Positions 12,695 through 25,880 of a stretch of 64,000 nt of DNA are shown in pieces. The notes below the pieces were generated by a model that saw nothing but the letters and a program-made list of their open reading frames with translations, searched no databases and had not been told where the DNA came from. Source of the stretch: Pardosa pseudoannulata (Eukaryota; Arthropoda; Arachnida; Araneae; Lycosidae); NCBI GenBank assembly GCA_032207245.1, contig CM063502.1, positions 49,987,404 to 50,051,403 of the forward strand. Reading direction: 5' to 3'. Numbering within the stretch: position 1 is the first letter of the stretch; the number at the start of each line of letters is the position of its first letter. The translations under genes were made by a program, and so were the position numbers.

Positions 12695-12902
12695 CAAATA
12701 ACAATGGGCCGAACGATGGCCGAATGGTTAGGGTGCTGGCCTTCGGAACCGGAGTTCGTGGGTTCGAATCCCACTATGGCATGGATGTTCGTAGCCGTTC
12801 GGAATCGGCGTTAAGCAGTAGGTCCCGGTCTCATTAGCCCTCGTGTTGCAAAAAGTGGACCGTAGCACTCCAAACCAAACCAAACCAAAACAAATAACAA
12901 TG
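12695..12902 (+). mobile_element. SINE-A, best-preserved full copy, with 12-bp target-site duplication
   Basis: The body is 12707-12890, flanked by exact copies of CAAATAACAATG at 12695-12706 and 12891-12902. The 5' end is a tRNA-like head: A box around TGGCCGAATGGTTAGG, an anticodon-loop-like CTTCGGA, and a T-arm GTGGGTTCGAATCCCAC with a perfect 5-bp stem. A roughly 110-bp non-tRNA body follows, ending in (CCAAA)n. This is a Pol III-transcribed retroposon mobilised by a LINE. The anticodon position would read UCG (Arg), but the anticodon stem is imperfect, so the parent tRNA is uncertain. Confidence 0.9.
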
Positions 12903-14090
12903 CATTTGTATGGATTCTACTTTTCCATGTTTCAAGTGTTAAATGACTTAGAATTAAGATGAAATCGATTTTTAAGCATTTTTTCTATCAAGCCAATATA
13001 ATTTCAATGTATTGATGGAAAATTTTCAGCATCCGGCATAAATGGATTTAACAGTTTGAATTTATTGGAAACTATTGTATAATTCAGCAAGCTTTTTTTT
13101 CATATTTAATGAAGGAAGAAAATAGTTGGCAGGTGAAAGGGGAAAAAATCTCCTTTTAGAAACAAGCAATAATTCATTTGGTATTCAAGACGACAATTAA
13201 ATGCTTACGAAAGGGGAAAAGGGGGACACGTGATTGCTCTACTTGAAAATCCAAACTGGTTTTTGAAGAAAGCTTATTTTTTTTCAGCGTGTTATTTTCC
13301 TTTGCGGAAAGAATACTTAAACACTGTAGTCGATATGATAGCCCGCGGGACCTTCATTAGCCTTGAAGCCCAAAAAAATGAAATTCTTGGTCAAAACTTG
13401 AGTGTAAGACTCCTGCACTATTGTCTAAAAAATTATTTGCATCTGAATCGTTAAGAATCCAAATTATTCTAGAATATTTTTTTTTACTGGTTGTAGAGAA
13501 TGTCACATAAGTAGTTAGACCAGGGTAGCTAACCTTTTTCCTATTATTCGAATTTTATTTACATGGGCATGTTCAGATGCGTCATTCACTTTAAGCAAGT
13601 GTTCCACCTTTTTATGTGTACAACTAGGGTGGGAAAATAAGGACAGGAGCACGATTTTCGTCAGGAATAACTCTGTCACGCAATCAAATTAATTTATACC
13701 TGTTAGAAAGACACCATTCTACAATAGTAGAGATCATCTAAGCTCAAGGGAAGTAAAGGAAAAACTCAATCTCGAAATTAATTTACCCCAAAACACTGAG
13801 TCTGGTTTTGGGAAATCTGAATCCCAGCAGTTGAATGTGTTGAGAAACAGAGCATCAAAGATATCTGAGATGGAGTAATGAGGGGGGGGGGGAGATCAGC
13901 TTGTAACTAACTCTCATATCTCATCCCTCTCCCCTCTCTAACACACACATACATTTTTATATCTTACTATTGTAAACTGTTTAACAATTGAGACGAACTA
14001 CTGAGTAAGAAGGATATAATTATGACGCTTACTGTAAAAAAAAACTAATAAGGTTTAAGATTGTAATACGCCTCCAGTGCAGTTTGGCCA
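12903..14090. other. Non-coding stretch
   Basis: A plus-strand frame at 13230-13454 has no recognisable motif and is probably chance. A G-rich run lies at 13882-13891 and a CT/CA-rich run at 13919-13950. Confidence 0.4.
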
Positions 14091-14189
14091 TTTCTGAGTA
14101 ATACGACCATTAGGATCATGATCTGTCATACTTAGATCGGGCCTGGGACAAAATTATATTTAGGGTCCGATATACTATCCCAATAGCGG

Positions 14190-14268
14190 TAATCACTGTA
14201 TGCGAGTCAGTTTTTATCTCATGCTTTACACAAATATGACCGTAACGCTCTACACCAAGCCTTTAAAA
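14190..14268 (+). mobile_element. Possible SINE-A tail, decayed
   Basis: ACCGTAACGCTCTACACCAA resembles the SINE-A 3' end ACCGTAGCACTCCAAACCAA. The upstream part is not alignable by eye. Confidence 0.35.
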
Positions 14269-14489
14269 TTTGGGTAGATAATTATCCCTTTACTTCCTCT
14301 AATTGTATTAAAAAACTCTTCGAAGTTTTGAAAATTTCAACATCAAAAACAATACGTATGGATAAGAAAATAGTGGCACTTCCATAAAGTTATCACTTGG
14401 AAAGACCGCACTTCTGAAGCCGATAATTTTTTTTAACATCTCAGCACCATAAAATTGTTATCAAACTATTACCATACACATGAGGCTAT

Positions 14490-14632
14490 GTTTTTAGGTA
14501 CTCTGGTTTCAAACCCAACTGCTTTGAGGTTTTTCGAATCTGTTTGGAATCAACTTTATGCAGTAGGTCCTGTTCTAATTAGCCCTATACGTAAAATATT
14601 GACAGAAGTAGTCCAAACTAAAACTACTTAAA
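14490..14632 (+). mobile_element. SINE-A copy, old
   Basis: TGGTTTCAAACCCAACTGC (B-box region), GGAATCAACTTTATGCAG and TAATTAGCCCTATACG follow the SINE-A order, ending in CCAAACTAAAAC. Confidence 0.6.
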
Positions 14633-14662
14633 CTGCCTTCGAAGCCCAAATCATCACTATAT

Positions 14663-14992
14663 TTGGAAGTATTTTCATATAAACCTATAAAGTGTCAATT
14701 TTCCCACAATCGCTCAAATTCTCCTAAAATGGAAGAATACAAATTTATTGTTACCTCTCTAGCATACATTTTAAAGTCTTTCGATGACTTTCGCTTCTAT
14801 ATGAAACTTCGTAGCAATTCGAAATCAGCTTTTAACCTTCTCTTTGTCGTCATACACGTTCTATTCTGCGCTCATACTGTCGGCATGCCCTGCGAAGAAG
14901 ATAAAAACTTCATTGTTAAAACTCAATTTGACATTGCTTTTATGTCTCTTTATAAATTCCGCGATCGTTTTCTTATCTCTAAATATTACTAA
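14663..14992 (+). CDS. Doubtful 109-codon ORF
   Basis: Open frame that reads FNLLFVVIHVLFCAHTVGMP (a hydrophobic stretch) and then polar sequence. No family recognised. It follows a SINE remnant and has no splice or promoter support. Most likely a chance ORF; included because it is among the longest in the left half. Confidence 0.12.
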   Translation: MEVFSYKPIKCQFSHNRSNSPKMEEYKFIVTSLAYILKSFDDFRFYMKLRSNSKSAFNLLFVVIHVLFCAHTVGMPCEEDKNFIVKTQFDIAFMSLYKFRDRFLISKYY

Positions 14993-16056
14993 ATAATGCG
15001 CAATTAGCCCTATACTATTATCTAAAAATATGAATATCAGACTATTTTTTAAATTTAAAACTTAAATTGCTAGGAAAACTGAAGATGAGTGAACGGGATG
15101 TCACGTAATTAACAACCAGTAGATCAAACAAAACACTACTTACTGAAAAAATATTTGTAATTTTTGAAATTAGGATATAACATTTCTTTTTAGCAATAGA
15201 AAGTTCATTGTTTGGATACGAAGTTAAGAAAAATCCTAACAAGACCTGGTTAAGCACTAAGTTCCTATTAAGAAAGTATTTATTTTGGATTAATACAATG
15301 AACTGCTAAACCGCAAACATCGTTGAAATCTTCACTGTCCATTTCGACATATTGTCACTTGGACCCTCAAACCACCAAAATCTTCTGTCTCAATAAAATC
15401 TCTTGAAGCGGAGAACGGACAGACCAATCTACTGCTACTTCTCTATTTGCATTTCAAATTATAATTTTTTTAATTATCCTCCAAATATAGATTTATGCTG
15501 TTTTAGAGAATAAGTTATTTACCTAAATATTTCAAATTAATACTTTTTCCCCAACACAGGAAAATTAAGGGTACATTACCTTTCCCCTACACTACACTAC
15601 ACAACTTACGATATACTAATTAAAACACAAATCTGTAAAATTATTAATGATCGTATTGTTCCAGCTGTTGCGTGTGGGCATTATTTTGAAAAGATTGTAA
15701 TAGTCTGATTTATAATTAAGTTTTGCTACCTTGCAATGGACAATGGTGTAATGACGATTTAATGATCTTAGTGGCCAACAACTTTGGATTTATAGAGATA
15801 AAATTTAATGAATCATTAGTTAATGTGCAAAATTAGTTTTCTGGAGTATTTCTTAAACAGGATTGGTACAAAATCAGTAATTAAAATGAAGAATGAGTGA
15901 TTTTCTAGTATTTTATTCTGTTGTATTGTACTGTATTCAAAATATTTTTAGTTTCCACAGTTCAGTATTCTCCATTTTTTTTTTAAACAAGTATGTCGTT
16001 TATCACATGGTAAATCCTTGTATCCTAAATGACAAAATTCTGCACTGCACAAGTCC

Positions 16057-16257
16057 ATCAATGATAGAGGTTTGGTTTGGAGTGCTACGGTCTACTTTTT
16101 TGCAACACGTGGGCTAATGAGACCGGGACTTACAGCTTAAAGCAGATTCCGAACTGCTACGAACATCCATGCCTCTGTGGGATTCGAACCCACGAACTCC
16201 GGTGCCGAAGGCCAGCACCCTAACTAATCGGCCATCGTTCGGCATTAATGATGGAGG
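16057..16257 (-). mobile_element. SINE-A full copy with imperfect target-site duplication
   Basis: The body (about 16071-16243) is near consensus on the minus strand, including the GGTTCGAATCC B box. It is flanked by ATCAATGATAGAGG (16057-16070) and ATTAATGATGGAGG (16244-16257), 12 of 14 identical. This fits a target-site duplication that has since mutated. Confidence 0.88.
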
Positions 16258-16402
16258 AGATGAACCATAACGGTAGCAAAGTCGATTTGTTCGACACCTG
16301 TTGGAAAGGATATTCGTAACCAGAGTCGCTTTTAAGCAGTAGGAGACGGACTTACTAGATACCGTAATCCAAAAATTGACCGTAGTTCTTAATACTAAAA
16401 CT
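16258..16402 (+). mobile_element. SINE-A copy, old, opposite orientation to its neighbour
   Basis: GATATTCGTAACCAGAGTCG, CTTTTAAGCAGTAGGAGACG and TTGACCGTAGTTC preserve the module order of SINE-A without a readable tRNA head. Confidence 0.55.
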
Positions 16403-18048
16403 GCACTGATAATAAAAACTAGGCATGTCGCAATGCTGTTAATGTCAGTTAAGTATTTGCTATTCTAAATTTTAATAAATTTCTGTTCCCGTTAGTAGTT
16501 AGAGGGGGAAAAGTAATGTCTAACTTATTTCAGTAGCACAATTTAAATACGTTGTTCACGCAATCCGTAAATACTTAATGGGAATGTAAGACATTCAAAT
16601 CATTTATATAACTTATTTATATAAATAATTTATATAAATTATTAACTCGGAATTATGTAACTTTGTACACATACATTGATGTATAACTAATTCAATCACA
16701 TTAGTTTTAACAAATTCAGTTTTTTAATTCTTTTAGTTAATATCAGAAAATATTCTTTTTGCTTCGATTTCCCCCAATTTTTAATTAGTATTGTTAAAAA
16801 TATTTTAAACACATCTGAGTATTATTTCTTGATTATTTAAAGAGTTGATTCATAGAAAATATATCTACGCTTGCTTTTCATGAAATATTCAGAGGTTTCT
16901 CATAGCTAAACCGAATTTTATTCATCTAAATAAAATCAGAACTTAATATTGACAGATTTATTTTAATGTTTACTTGGCGTGTGATATGAATTTTGTAAGA
17001 ATATGAAATATTAACAAATTTAAAATGAACATTAATTTAAAATTAAAAATATTCAATTTTTAAAGTATTTGAATGAAAATAATTGTTATGATTTAATGTA
17101 TATGCATACAAGATTTTGTGACTAAGCTAAAAATGTTAAAAAATCTTTGTAAAGTACACCGTACTCTAAAGATGCTGGGAGATACTACAAAGTATTTATG
17201 TTAATTACCTTATAATTATGAACGTTTGTATACTTATGTATCGATCATAAATTAAACCACTCGAACTAAACAATTTTTATTACACCAGATAATCTGCAGA
17301 TTGAAGTTTTAAAAAATTCAAATTTTTTTACATATTTTGTTCGTTTCTAATATAATTCTAGAGTTCCAATTTCCAATTTTTATTCTTGACATTACTATTT
17401 ATTATGAATATATTTTCAATATATTAGTTTGAATATATATTATATTTTGAATTTCAGTTGACTGAATAATAAATTTTAAGGAAGAAGCTTCATGTTAGTC
17501 TATCTTCATGAGGAAGTTTCACTTTTTCTAAATTTAAAATTTCTTTCAATATTATTAGAAGTGTTTGGTAAACATTTTGCAAACCTGAAATATTAAGCCG
17601 CAAGCAATATTTTGAGAACTAATTAAAATTTCTAATACAAATTATATTAAAAGATAATCGATTTAAATTGTATGTAATTCCTTCAGCTATAACTAAATAT
17701 GTAGAAGTACAAAATTTCACAACTATGGGATTTTTAAACTCATTTTTAACATCTACCGCCTATTTAAATTTGGAAGGAATTTAATTAATGCTCAAAAGTT
17801 TCTACTTAAATGTACTACATTTTAACAAGATATTTACACTTTAAAACTCATTTCAACTGCCTTATTTCTAAAAACTGATCATTTGAACTTTGAAACCAAA
17901 CTATAAAGGCATATTTGATAAATTAACAAGTGTCATCTTTAATGATAACATATCCTTTATCAATAATGTAGAACTTATCGTAATCAAAAGATGATTATTT
18001 CTAGATATATATTTAGATAAACACAAGGGGTGCATTTAAACTGTATGA

Positions 18049-18050
<2 letters not shown>
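16403..18050. other. AT-rich non-coding stretch
   Basis: About 75-80% A+T by eye, with no gene signal. ATTTAAATACGTTG near 16542 echoes the start of the 90-bp repeat but does not extend. Confidence 0.4.

Positions 18051-18051
<1 letters not shown>

Positions 18052-18109
<58 letters not shown>
18052..18109. repeat. (TA)n microsatellite
   Basis: Uninterrupted alternating TA of about 58 bp. Confidence 0.95.
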
Positions 18110-18112
<3 letters not shown>

Positions 18113-19470
18113 TGTACGTGTTAAGCCTACTGGAAACTACGTTAGTTATTGCTCTGCTTGCCAATTAAAAGAAAAATTTTAGAAGAAAAATTTACTGTGT
18201 GAATTAAGAACACAAACTGCAGATTTACCAGTCATAAATTGTTGTTCTTTAGTTTTAAATTGTTCTTTGGTTTAGGCGGTGGGAATAAGATTAGATACTA
18301 CTATAAAGAAATAGTTTTCAACTCAAAACACTTCCCCTTTACGTGAAACATCGATTTTTATTAAAATAAATGATGATGACACTTTTATTTAGCTTTATTT
18401 TTGAAAGATGGCAGCACTATACACTTATTTCTTAAGTAGAAACAACATAGTAAGTGCAACAAGTCGAGCACTACCAATAACAATGAACGTATAACATTAG
18501 AGATAACAATTATAAACTATTTCATTAACCTAAAACGCTATCTTTACACCTCAAAGACAATTTTTGATTAATGTAACAAGTTCTTTAAATCTGAAAATAA
18601 ATTTAATGTGTTATTAATCATTTAAGGTAATTATATGTATTACTTGCTTTTAAAATAAATTTTTAAAAGATTGTCTTGCAGATATAACAGTAGTAAGAAT
18701 GTTAGACTATATCAATTACGGTACGTTTTCAAAATGTCCGACCTAACTGGATAGTATACGTGTGAACAAAATCAATTGTAATACATCAGAAATTTGTTCT
18801 TACATTTTTTTCAAAAACCAAAATCTGATACAGGGAAATAGCTGTTACACTATTAATATTAGTACAATTCCTTTCACTGAAAATTTCCTTGTTAAATGCA
18901 CAATTTTACTTTTTCTGCAGATAAAAACATACTGTTAATATACGACTGAATAGGGCATTTCTCTTTAAGTTCTAGACAATAAAAAAGTTATTTTAAATTG
19001 CTTGTAAATTTGTGCCTATAAATATGTAATGTGCATTTCTCTATTGTTTATAATATACTTCAAATGAGTTTAACTATTTGCATTTTTATGTTCTAAACAG
19101 AAGTAGTGCATTTTGAACTCTAAAAACAAAACAAAGGCTAACTTTGAATACAATAGCTAACTTAAAAATTCATTGTTTTAGACAAATGAAGTAGGTTAGT
19201 AATAACTTAAGTTCATCTAGGAAGTGCTTGCATAATCAGCTATACAATCAAATCTATTATGGAGGAATCTAAAAATATTCAATGTTTTTTTCTTAAAAAT
19301 TTAATTCGATTAAAAATCATAAATTTCAAACAATTCAGAGAAATGGTAGAAAACATCTTATCAATTTTAAAATTTTCTTTTCCATACATGTGGTCTTAAA
19401 AATTTTTTTACACATGTAATTTATTTTTTTTCTCTTACTGTAACATTTTTTCCCGAATTAACTTCTTACA
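18110..19470. other. AT-rich non-coding stretch
   Basis: No recognisable gene. TACTGGAAACTACGTTAG at 18128 recurs with one change at 19488 (TACTGGAAACTATGTTAG), a short shared word whose origin is unclear. Confidence 0.35.
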
Positions 19471-19489
19471 TGTAAGTTGTTTAACTTTA

Positions 19490-20270
19490 CTGGAAACTAT
19501 GTTAGAAGGTCATATTGGTCGGCTTAACTTACATTGTGTTCTTCGTATATGACTCGGTTGGGTGTATGTAAGAGAACGATGAAAGTCATTCTGGCTATTC
19601 ATACATAACAAAATACACCGCAGTTACACAGTATTAATTGCATCCATTCTAATTTTGCATAATTATTATGGTTACGTCTCACTTCCGTGTGCTTCAGTTT
19701 ATACATATTGTGAAAATTATCTCGAGCTAGTCGAGCTTTTACTGGTATGTCATCACGAGGTGAGACGAAAAACGTCTATTGAAAAATAAGACAGCAGCGT
19801 AAGAGACAATGGTTACTCAACGACATCCGCTTAAAATAAACAGATATAGATTGAAAATAAAGCTTTCGCAGGAATAAAGGGTGGTAAAATAAATTTACTT
19901 GCAGTCAAACACTTACTATTCAGACTTTTGATCTCTAATATATTAATATATATATATATACATATTCTAATAAGGCCTGTTAATACTACAACTTTCATTG
20001 GTTTGAAGTTACTCCATGGCAAAACAAGCGACTCTCAAGGACATCTGCACTTGCACGCGAGCCTGGCATCCTGCCAAAGATATAATTTGCATGTTTTTCT
20101 TCTCGCTTCTCGGCAGGTATAAAAGCCGAGGGAAAATGTAACCAGACAGAGCGCATTTCAGTACAAAGTACGTACGCCTTGAATAAATGTTTTTATCTTA
20201 AATGGAGTCTGTTACTTTGTAGATAAAATCTACACGCAACCTCAACTGCAATCACCTACAGGTTCAATAA
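19490..20270 (+). mobile_element. LTR-like sequence (candidate solo LTR)
   Basis: A TATAAAAG box at about 20117 is followed by an initiator-like CAGACAGAGCGCATTTCAGT, then TTGAATAAATG (poly-A signal at about 20181) and a short U5-like stretch ending in ACGCAACCTC. This spacing is typical of the U3-R-U5 layout of Gypsy/BEL LTRs. No gag-pol and no second LTR were found, and the boundaries and target-site duplication are not resolved. Confidence 0.4.
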
Positions 20271-20310
20271 GGATATCAACTGTATCACATTTTATACACG
20301 TTCTTTTTGA

Positions 20311-20665
20311 GCCGCGGTAGCTCAGTCGGCAAAAGCAACCCTGCCGTAACTGGAGGGTTGCGGGTTCTTATCCCTAGCCAGTCTAAGATCCACCGTGTTC
20401 GTTAAAGTTGACTGAGACACTTAAAATATGTAGTCACAATGTTCTCCAAGATATCAACCAATACCTCTGGAGGTAGCAGGTTAAGCCTATGTGTTTTTAC
20501 TTGGTCCCTACTTTAAAATTACGAGGACCCACATGAGCATAAGTCATACTTTCACCCTTGAGGTGCTCGTTGAAACTAAAAGCGCACCCCTGTACCTTAA
20601 TACAGAGTAGTATATGGCTCAATCGTGCTTGGTTTGACCAAGTGACACAGCACAAGACAACATAC
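20311..20665 (+). mobile_element. tRNA-headed SINE-like repeat
   Basis: A box TAGCTCAGTCGG and B-box-like GGGTTCTTATCCC are spaced as in tRNA, with an anticodon-arm-like region between them. A non-tRNA body follows, including GTTGACTGAG, which resembles the GTTGACTCAG of the SINE at 54117. The 3' end is estimated. It is not a functional tRNA, as the acceptor stem does not close. Confidence 0.55.
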
Positions 20666-21114
20666 GCATTGTTTTATCCTTATTTTCTGTAGCTTAAATG
20701 ATTTCCTTTTTGACGCAGAAGAGTACCAATATTTTGGATAAATACTGGTAATTCTGAAATAATTTAGATAATGCTAAATTCATAGCTGACTTTAAAATTT
20801 TGAACTAACACTAGCTTAAAAATGCAAGAAAAATATTTTAAATTATGTCAAACTCTAGTTAAGTATGTTCACTAAATGGGGACATGAAATATTTAAAAGC
20901 TACTCGGGTATGGTCCCAAAAAAGTGGGAAGCACTGAACTAGATAGAACATTCTGTCTAGACAGCCAGTGGTATTGAAAGATCTTGGACTGTAAACCCTT
21001 CTCACTCCCATTAAAAAGCGAGATGAAGTTCCCCCCTCTATTTCTCGCGTCCGTGATATTTCCGGGCTGGATTGTTCAAAAGTAACACGTTAAAAATACG
21101 AAAACAATCTATTT
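20666..21114. other. Non-coding stretch
   Basis: Nothing recognised; it leads into the dispersed repeat that begins near 21115. Confidence 0.35.
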
Positions 21115-22200
21115 CTTATGCTCGTAATCATATCTATTTCCCAATCCGTACACCCGATGGCAATACCATACTAACTGTTGCGTGTTAGATAAACTACTTT
21201 GAACTCTACCTTATTTGCAAAAAACTATATATCCAATACCATTAAAGAAACAGGGCGGCCGATCTCAGATAACCCCCAACCGTCCGATTGAAAGGCCTTT
21301 TATTACATAGATACCTCCCACTGATAACTTACAACCATCAAGAAAATGCAAGTTTTATTCCAAAAGAGATGAAAACCTTAAGAGATGCATGAAGGAAACT
21401 TGGTAATACTGTCCAGATTGTGATGTTGAACATTGCATCTCGCGTTTTTCAGCTTTATCACACAAGAAAAAATATTTATATTCTAAGTAATTTTAATAAA
21501 ATTCTTTCAACGTTTAAAACATTTAATTCTTTCTATTTGCTGTAAAACTAACATTAAGTCATGAACAGTAATCTTGAATGCTTGTTTTTCCTTAAAACAA
21601 GTTTATTTTGTGCTCAAAATGAACCCAAAGCTTTAAAATGAACGCCTATATTAAACATGCAGTTTCATGCAATTTTTTTGGATATAAAAATGGTCACTTT
21701 TATGACCGTTTCAGCAAAATTATGCAATCTTTAAGGAGTTAAAAATCTAATATAATTAAGAGTTTTGTTACACCTTCCAATAATTTATTAAAATTATCAA
21801 TGGACATTCTAGTCTTTGATCAGTGTTTTGTACATATAGGAACACTTCTTGAAAGTCAAAAATTTAGACACGAAAAGGAAAAGCAGGACTATCGTAGTTA
21901 GGTACCAGCCATATTGAATTCCTCTTGGATCATTTTACCCCTGTAGAAAATTTATTTACTTCTGAGCAGATTTGTCTAAACAAATTTTATAGCCTGATAG
22001 AGATCAAAGTTCGTCAGCGTAAAATGAATTTTTATTAAAATAGTAATATTTGTATTCAAAAGATGTCGAAGTTTTGAGGAAATAAAAATTATTTTACTCA
22101 CTCTTTTTTAAAAAAGTTCAATGCATTATCGTGCAGAATTTTCCTGTCTCACCATAAAATTACTTTAAAGAAACCTTTTAATGTAATAACAATTTATGCT
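21115..22200 (+). repeat. Dispersed repeat, matched by 39395-40450
   Basis: Shared landmarks in the same order: ACACCCGATGGCAATACCAT / ACACCCGATGACAGTACCAT, GATTGAAAGGCCTTTTATTA in both, CTCCCACTGATAA, AACCATCAAGA, GCTCAAAATGAACCCAAA, and TTTTATAGCCTGATAGAG in both. No coding frame survives. It is probably a transposon or part of an older duplication. Confidence 0.8.
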
Positions 22201-25200
22201 AAAAATTTATACTTATGAGGATCAAAATATTTTTAATATATACTTTTATATTCCCACTTAACAGGTTAGCATACTCACTTTTAGTTTGAAATGAGAAATA
22301 TATCTTAATTTATGGCAATATATTTTGCTACAATTATTAAATAAGTCAACTACATTAATTGCTAAAAAAATTGAGCAATCAAAAATAACCATTGAAAATG
22401 CAAGAAAAATTGAAAGACCAAATCCAAATCGGAAATAGAATATTAGAAATAAAAAATCAAATCATACAATGATATGAATAATCATATACTACTCAAGTTT
22501 CTACCGATTAGCTGTAATATTTCATATATTAAATACACAGCTCTAAAGCATTAAATAATTCTCTCTAAACTTCAGAAGGAGATTCTGCAGTGGTAAATCG
22601 TTACCCAGATATGTGTGCAGGCTCATGGACATTTAAAGGAAAAGTCACATTTATGTTTATAATTAGGAATATTACCACTATAGGTAGCGACTTAATATTA
22701 TTTTAACTCACAGTTAAAGAGAATCTACAATAAAATTCTTCAAATCATATTTCGGCAAAAATAGTTAGAGGTAAAGAATTTTTGTTAAAGATAAAAAATA
22801 TGTCCTAAAAAATATGACTTATTGCCAATAGTATTACCCCTATATGCAAATTTTACTGATATACGTAACACTTAAGAACATGAAAAATGAATTATAAAAC
22901 TTCCCAAACTTAAGAGTAGAAAAGCAGCTCTTAAAAATTTCTAACTGCAAATCTTATAAATTTCTAACTGTTAGATATATTTCAATTTCAGGTTTCACAT
23001 TATACGCATTTTAACATAGTATTGAAAATGTTTAATGTTAAAACTTGACAATACTTCTTTAAGACTAAAATCTTTTTCATAACTTTTGCCAGTTGTATAT
23101 AAAAAAAACTTCAAATATTTATTTATATTTTCTTGTTTTTATTCAGTGATAAACTAGGGTAATATATGTTAGTATGGCAATATTCATTTCTATGAATGTT
23201 ATACAATGAATACTAACTGAACATTTTTATAACATTTATAACCTCTTCCTACTATATTAATCCTTCATGGTCCACCAAAACAGCTTTAATTTTTTTTCTC
23301 AAAGTTTAATAAATCTGTACATTCTAGGTAAAGTTAGGGTTTAAACATTTCAGACATGTCTAATTTCAAAAGTGTTAAGAAATTTTAATACATTATATAT
23401 AGATGTATTGATTAGCTCAAAATAATTATACTGATTATTTAACAAGCTACACTCGTACTTCCTTTTGTAATCCGAGTGTAGATTAAATTTACATTTAATT
23501 TTCAGTTCGGTACTTTAAATAAGCTCGATAAATAAGACAAAGAAAAGGGAAACTCATACATAATGCTTACATTCTTTACAGCAATATTTGCAGAAATCCA
23601 TCGTCAAACCCTTTTATGATCTAAAATAAAATATTCATTTTTAGTGTACAATATTTTTCAAGTACAAAAATACTTTAGAACACAAATTTAATATTTTACA
23701 AAACAATAGTTATAACATTTTAAGATAGAACAATATTATATAAAATGTTAAAAGGTCTTATAAGCAATCTTTTCCTGTGAAATACTAAAAAGTCAGAAAT
23801 TATTGTTGATTTTTCTTTAGAAAAATATTAAATATAATTATTTGAAACATTCCCTATTAAAATATAAGTAAGCTGTTAATTGAAGAGACATTTTAATTAG
23901 ATTTTCTTCTTTCCTAGACAATTTATAAAAGCGCTTTTGAATCAAGTTACATTTATTATATGTGTGTTTTTCACCCAGTATGAATATCCTCTATTTGAAG
24001 GAATGTAAATTTGTTTAATTTTTAATTGCAATTTGCATTTTTTTTTGTCAAATGTATTTTTAAGATAAAAATGGCTTTCCACACTTTGGTATATATAAAA
24101 TTTTAAAACAGTATTACATAGGTTCCCTTATTCCTAATTTTATAAAATTTTACAGTTAACTACAATAAACATTAAAATTACTAAGAAAATAGTAAAGAAA
24201 GGAGTAATTCACTTGGAAATGGTTACTTAACATTTGTTTGAACATATGTGTTATACAACTGTAACAAAACTGAAATTTTAAAATAACGAAATGAATTTTT
24301 GCTTCCCTCTACGAAGTAAAGAAAGCCACGATAAGTTAGATATTTAAAGATTGAATAAAATGTATAATGGACTTTATATATAGTTTAAACTTTTACCTTT
24401 ATAAGCATATCTGTACATAAGTAACCGGAAACATACATTTTAAAACTAAGTTCTCATTTTTCCCCCTTTCTGATCTGTTATCAATAATACTCTTGACGAC
24501 TGTACATACGTATTTCACATAACTGAAAATATTTTAAATGTAGAAGATCGATATTTTTTATTGTGGACTACAATGTCACCTAGTTGTGAACCTCTCCTTT
24601 TCAGTGCAATCTTTACTATATATAAAGAAAAAATCTAATATTAATATATTGGACTATAACTAATAAACGCCTAACTAAAATATTGAATTTTTGAACAGAA
24701 CTACTATAAACTGTATTTTTCCTTTTAATTACACTCTGCCCTCTATATAATTTTCAATGCAACGGAAAATCTGTGGGGATTAACAGCCCAGGCACGCATC
24801 ACTTTGTTGAAAATAAGTCTCCGTCATACCATTTTTGCAATTTTTTTTTTTCAGTTAGCGACAAATTATTTCACACAGTAACATTCATCTGTAAATATAA
24901 CTTTTATAAATATAATATTTCAAGACCAAAGTTCTGTGTTCTCTGCTGAAAATGTAACTTTTGAAAGAACAAAATTTTCTGAATTCTTAGTAAATTTACA
25001 AATTATTTGGAAATGTCCAAGACCCATGCCATCTCTCTTAAAGTTTATTGAAATCGCCTCTTAACTGATTACGTTAAAAGTAGAAAATTTTAAGTCGTTC
25101 CATATAGCAACCAGCAAGATTTTAAAAATTATACTTTCTTAGGTAGACGTAATTATTTTTTCTGCATTATATATTTTTATTATTTTGAGAAAGAATAAAA

Positions 25201-25384
25201 TCATGAGTAAAATTAAAGATTTTAGTTACTTTTACTGACTTAATTATAATTTCAATCTACTTTACTTTTTAACTTTTACAAGTTTTTGAACTTTGTACAT
25301 TTAAAAATTTGTTTTTAATTCGTTGTATAAAATATAGATTTAAGATTACTTTAAATTAAGTTGTAGCTTAATACTAACATACGT

Positions 25385-25880
25385 GCAAACATTAAAACAT
25401 TTACATTATTTTTGTCCAAATTCTGTTGTATTAATACCTTAATATTTTCCTTATTGACAACCTTTGAGATTTTACTAAAGGTTGAAACAAGACTTCAATG
25501 TCTGGCCAATGATTTATCAACACTGATGAACCTTCATGACCTCGTTTTCAGAAGGTGTCAGATCCCTTAAAGCTTTTCAGTCATCGTTACCCATTCTGTT
25601 GCATTAAGTTATTAATACAACAGAATTTACATTATTTTTGTATAAATTTGGTCGTATTAATACCTTAATATTTTCCTTATTGACAACTTTTGCGATTTTA
25701 CTAAAGGTTAAAACAAGACTTCAATGTCTGGACAATATTTTTTCGGTATATATAATATTAAGTATTTAATATATAATGATCTATCAACACGGATGCACCT
25801 TAAGGACCTCGTTTTCAGAAGGTGTCAGATCCCTTAAAGAAGCTGTTCAGTCATTTTTATCCATTCTTTAAACATTTAAA
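25385..25880 (+). repeat. Internal tandem duplication inside unit 1
   Basis: 25385-25600 and 25627-25870 share TTAATACCTTAATATTTTCC, CAAGACTTCAATGTCTGG and CAGAAGGTGTCAGATCCCTT with few changes. Unit 2 has one more diverged version (about 30960-31215). The internal copy therefore arose after the 5-kb duplication. Confidence 0.85.

Noticed and set aside
12707..12780. Functional tRNA gene
   Set aside because: The head folds like a tRNA in the T arm only, the anticodon stem is imperfect, and the sequence is part of a repeated SINE with a non-tRNA body.
19831..20122. Short ORFs on both strands
   Set aside because: They lie within the LTR-like sequence and a TA-rich tract and have no motif.
18126..20262. 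TG...CA element of about 2.1 kb with CCTAC on both sides (18126-18130 and about 20258-20262)
   Set aside because: A 5-bp match is easily found by chance, the similarity around 18128 and 19488 extends outside the supposed LTR start, and the supposed LTRs do not match each other.
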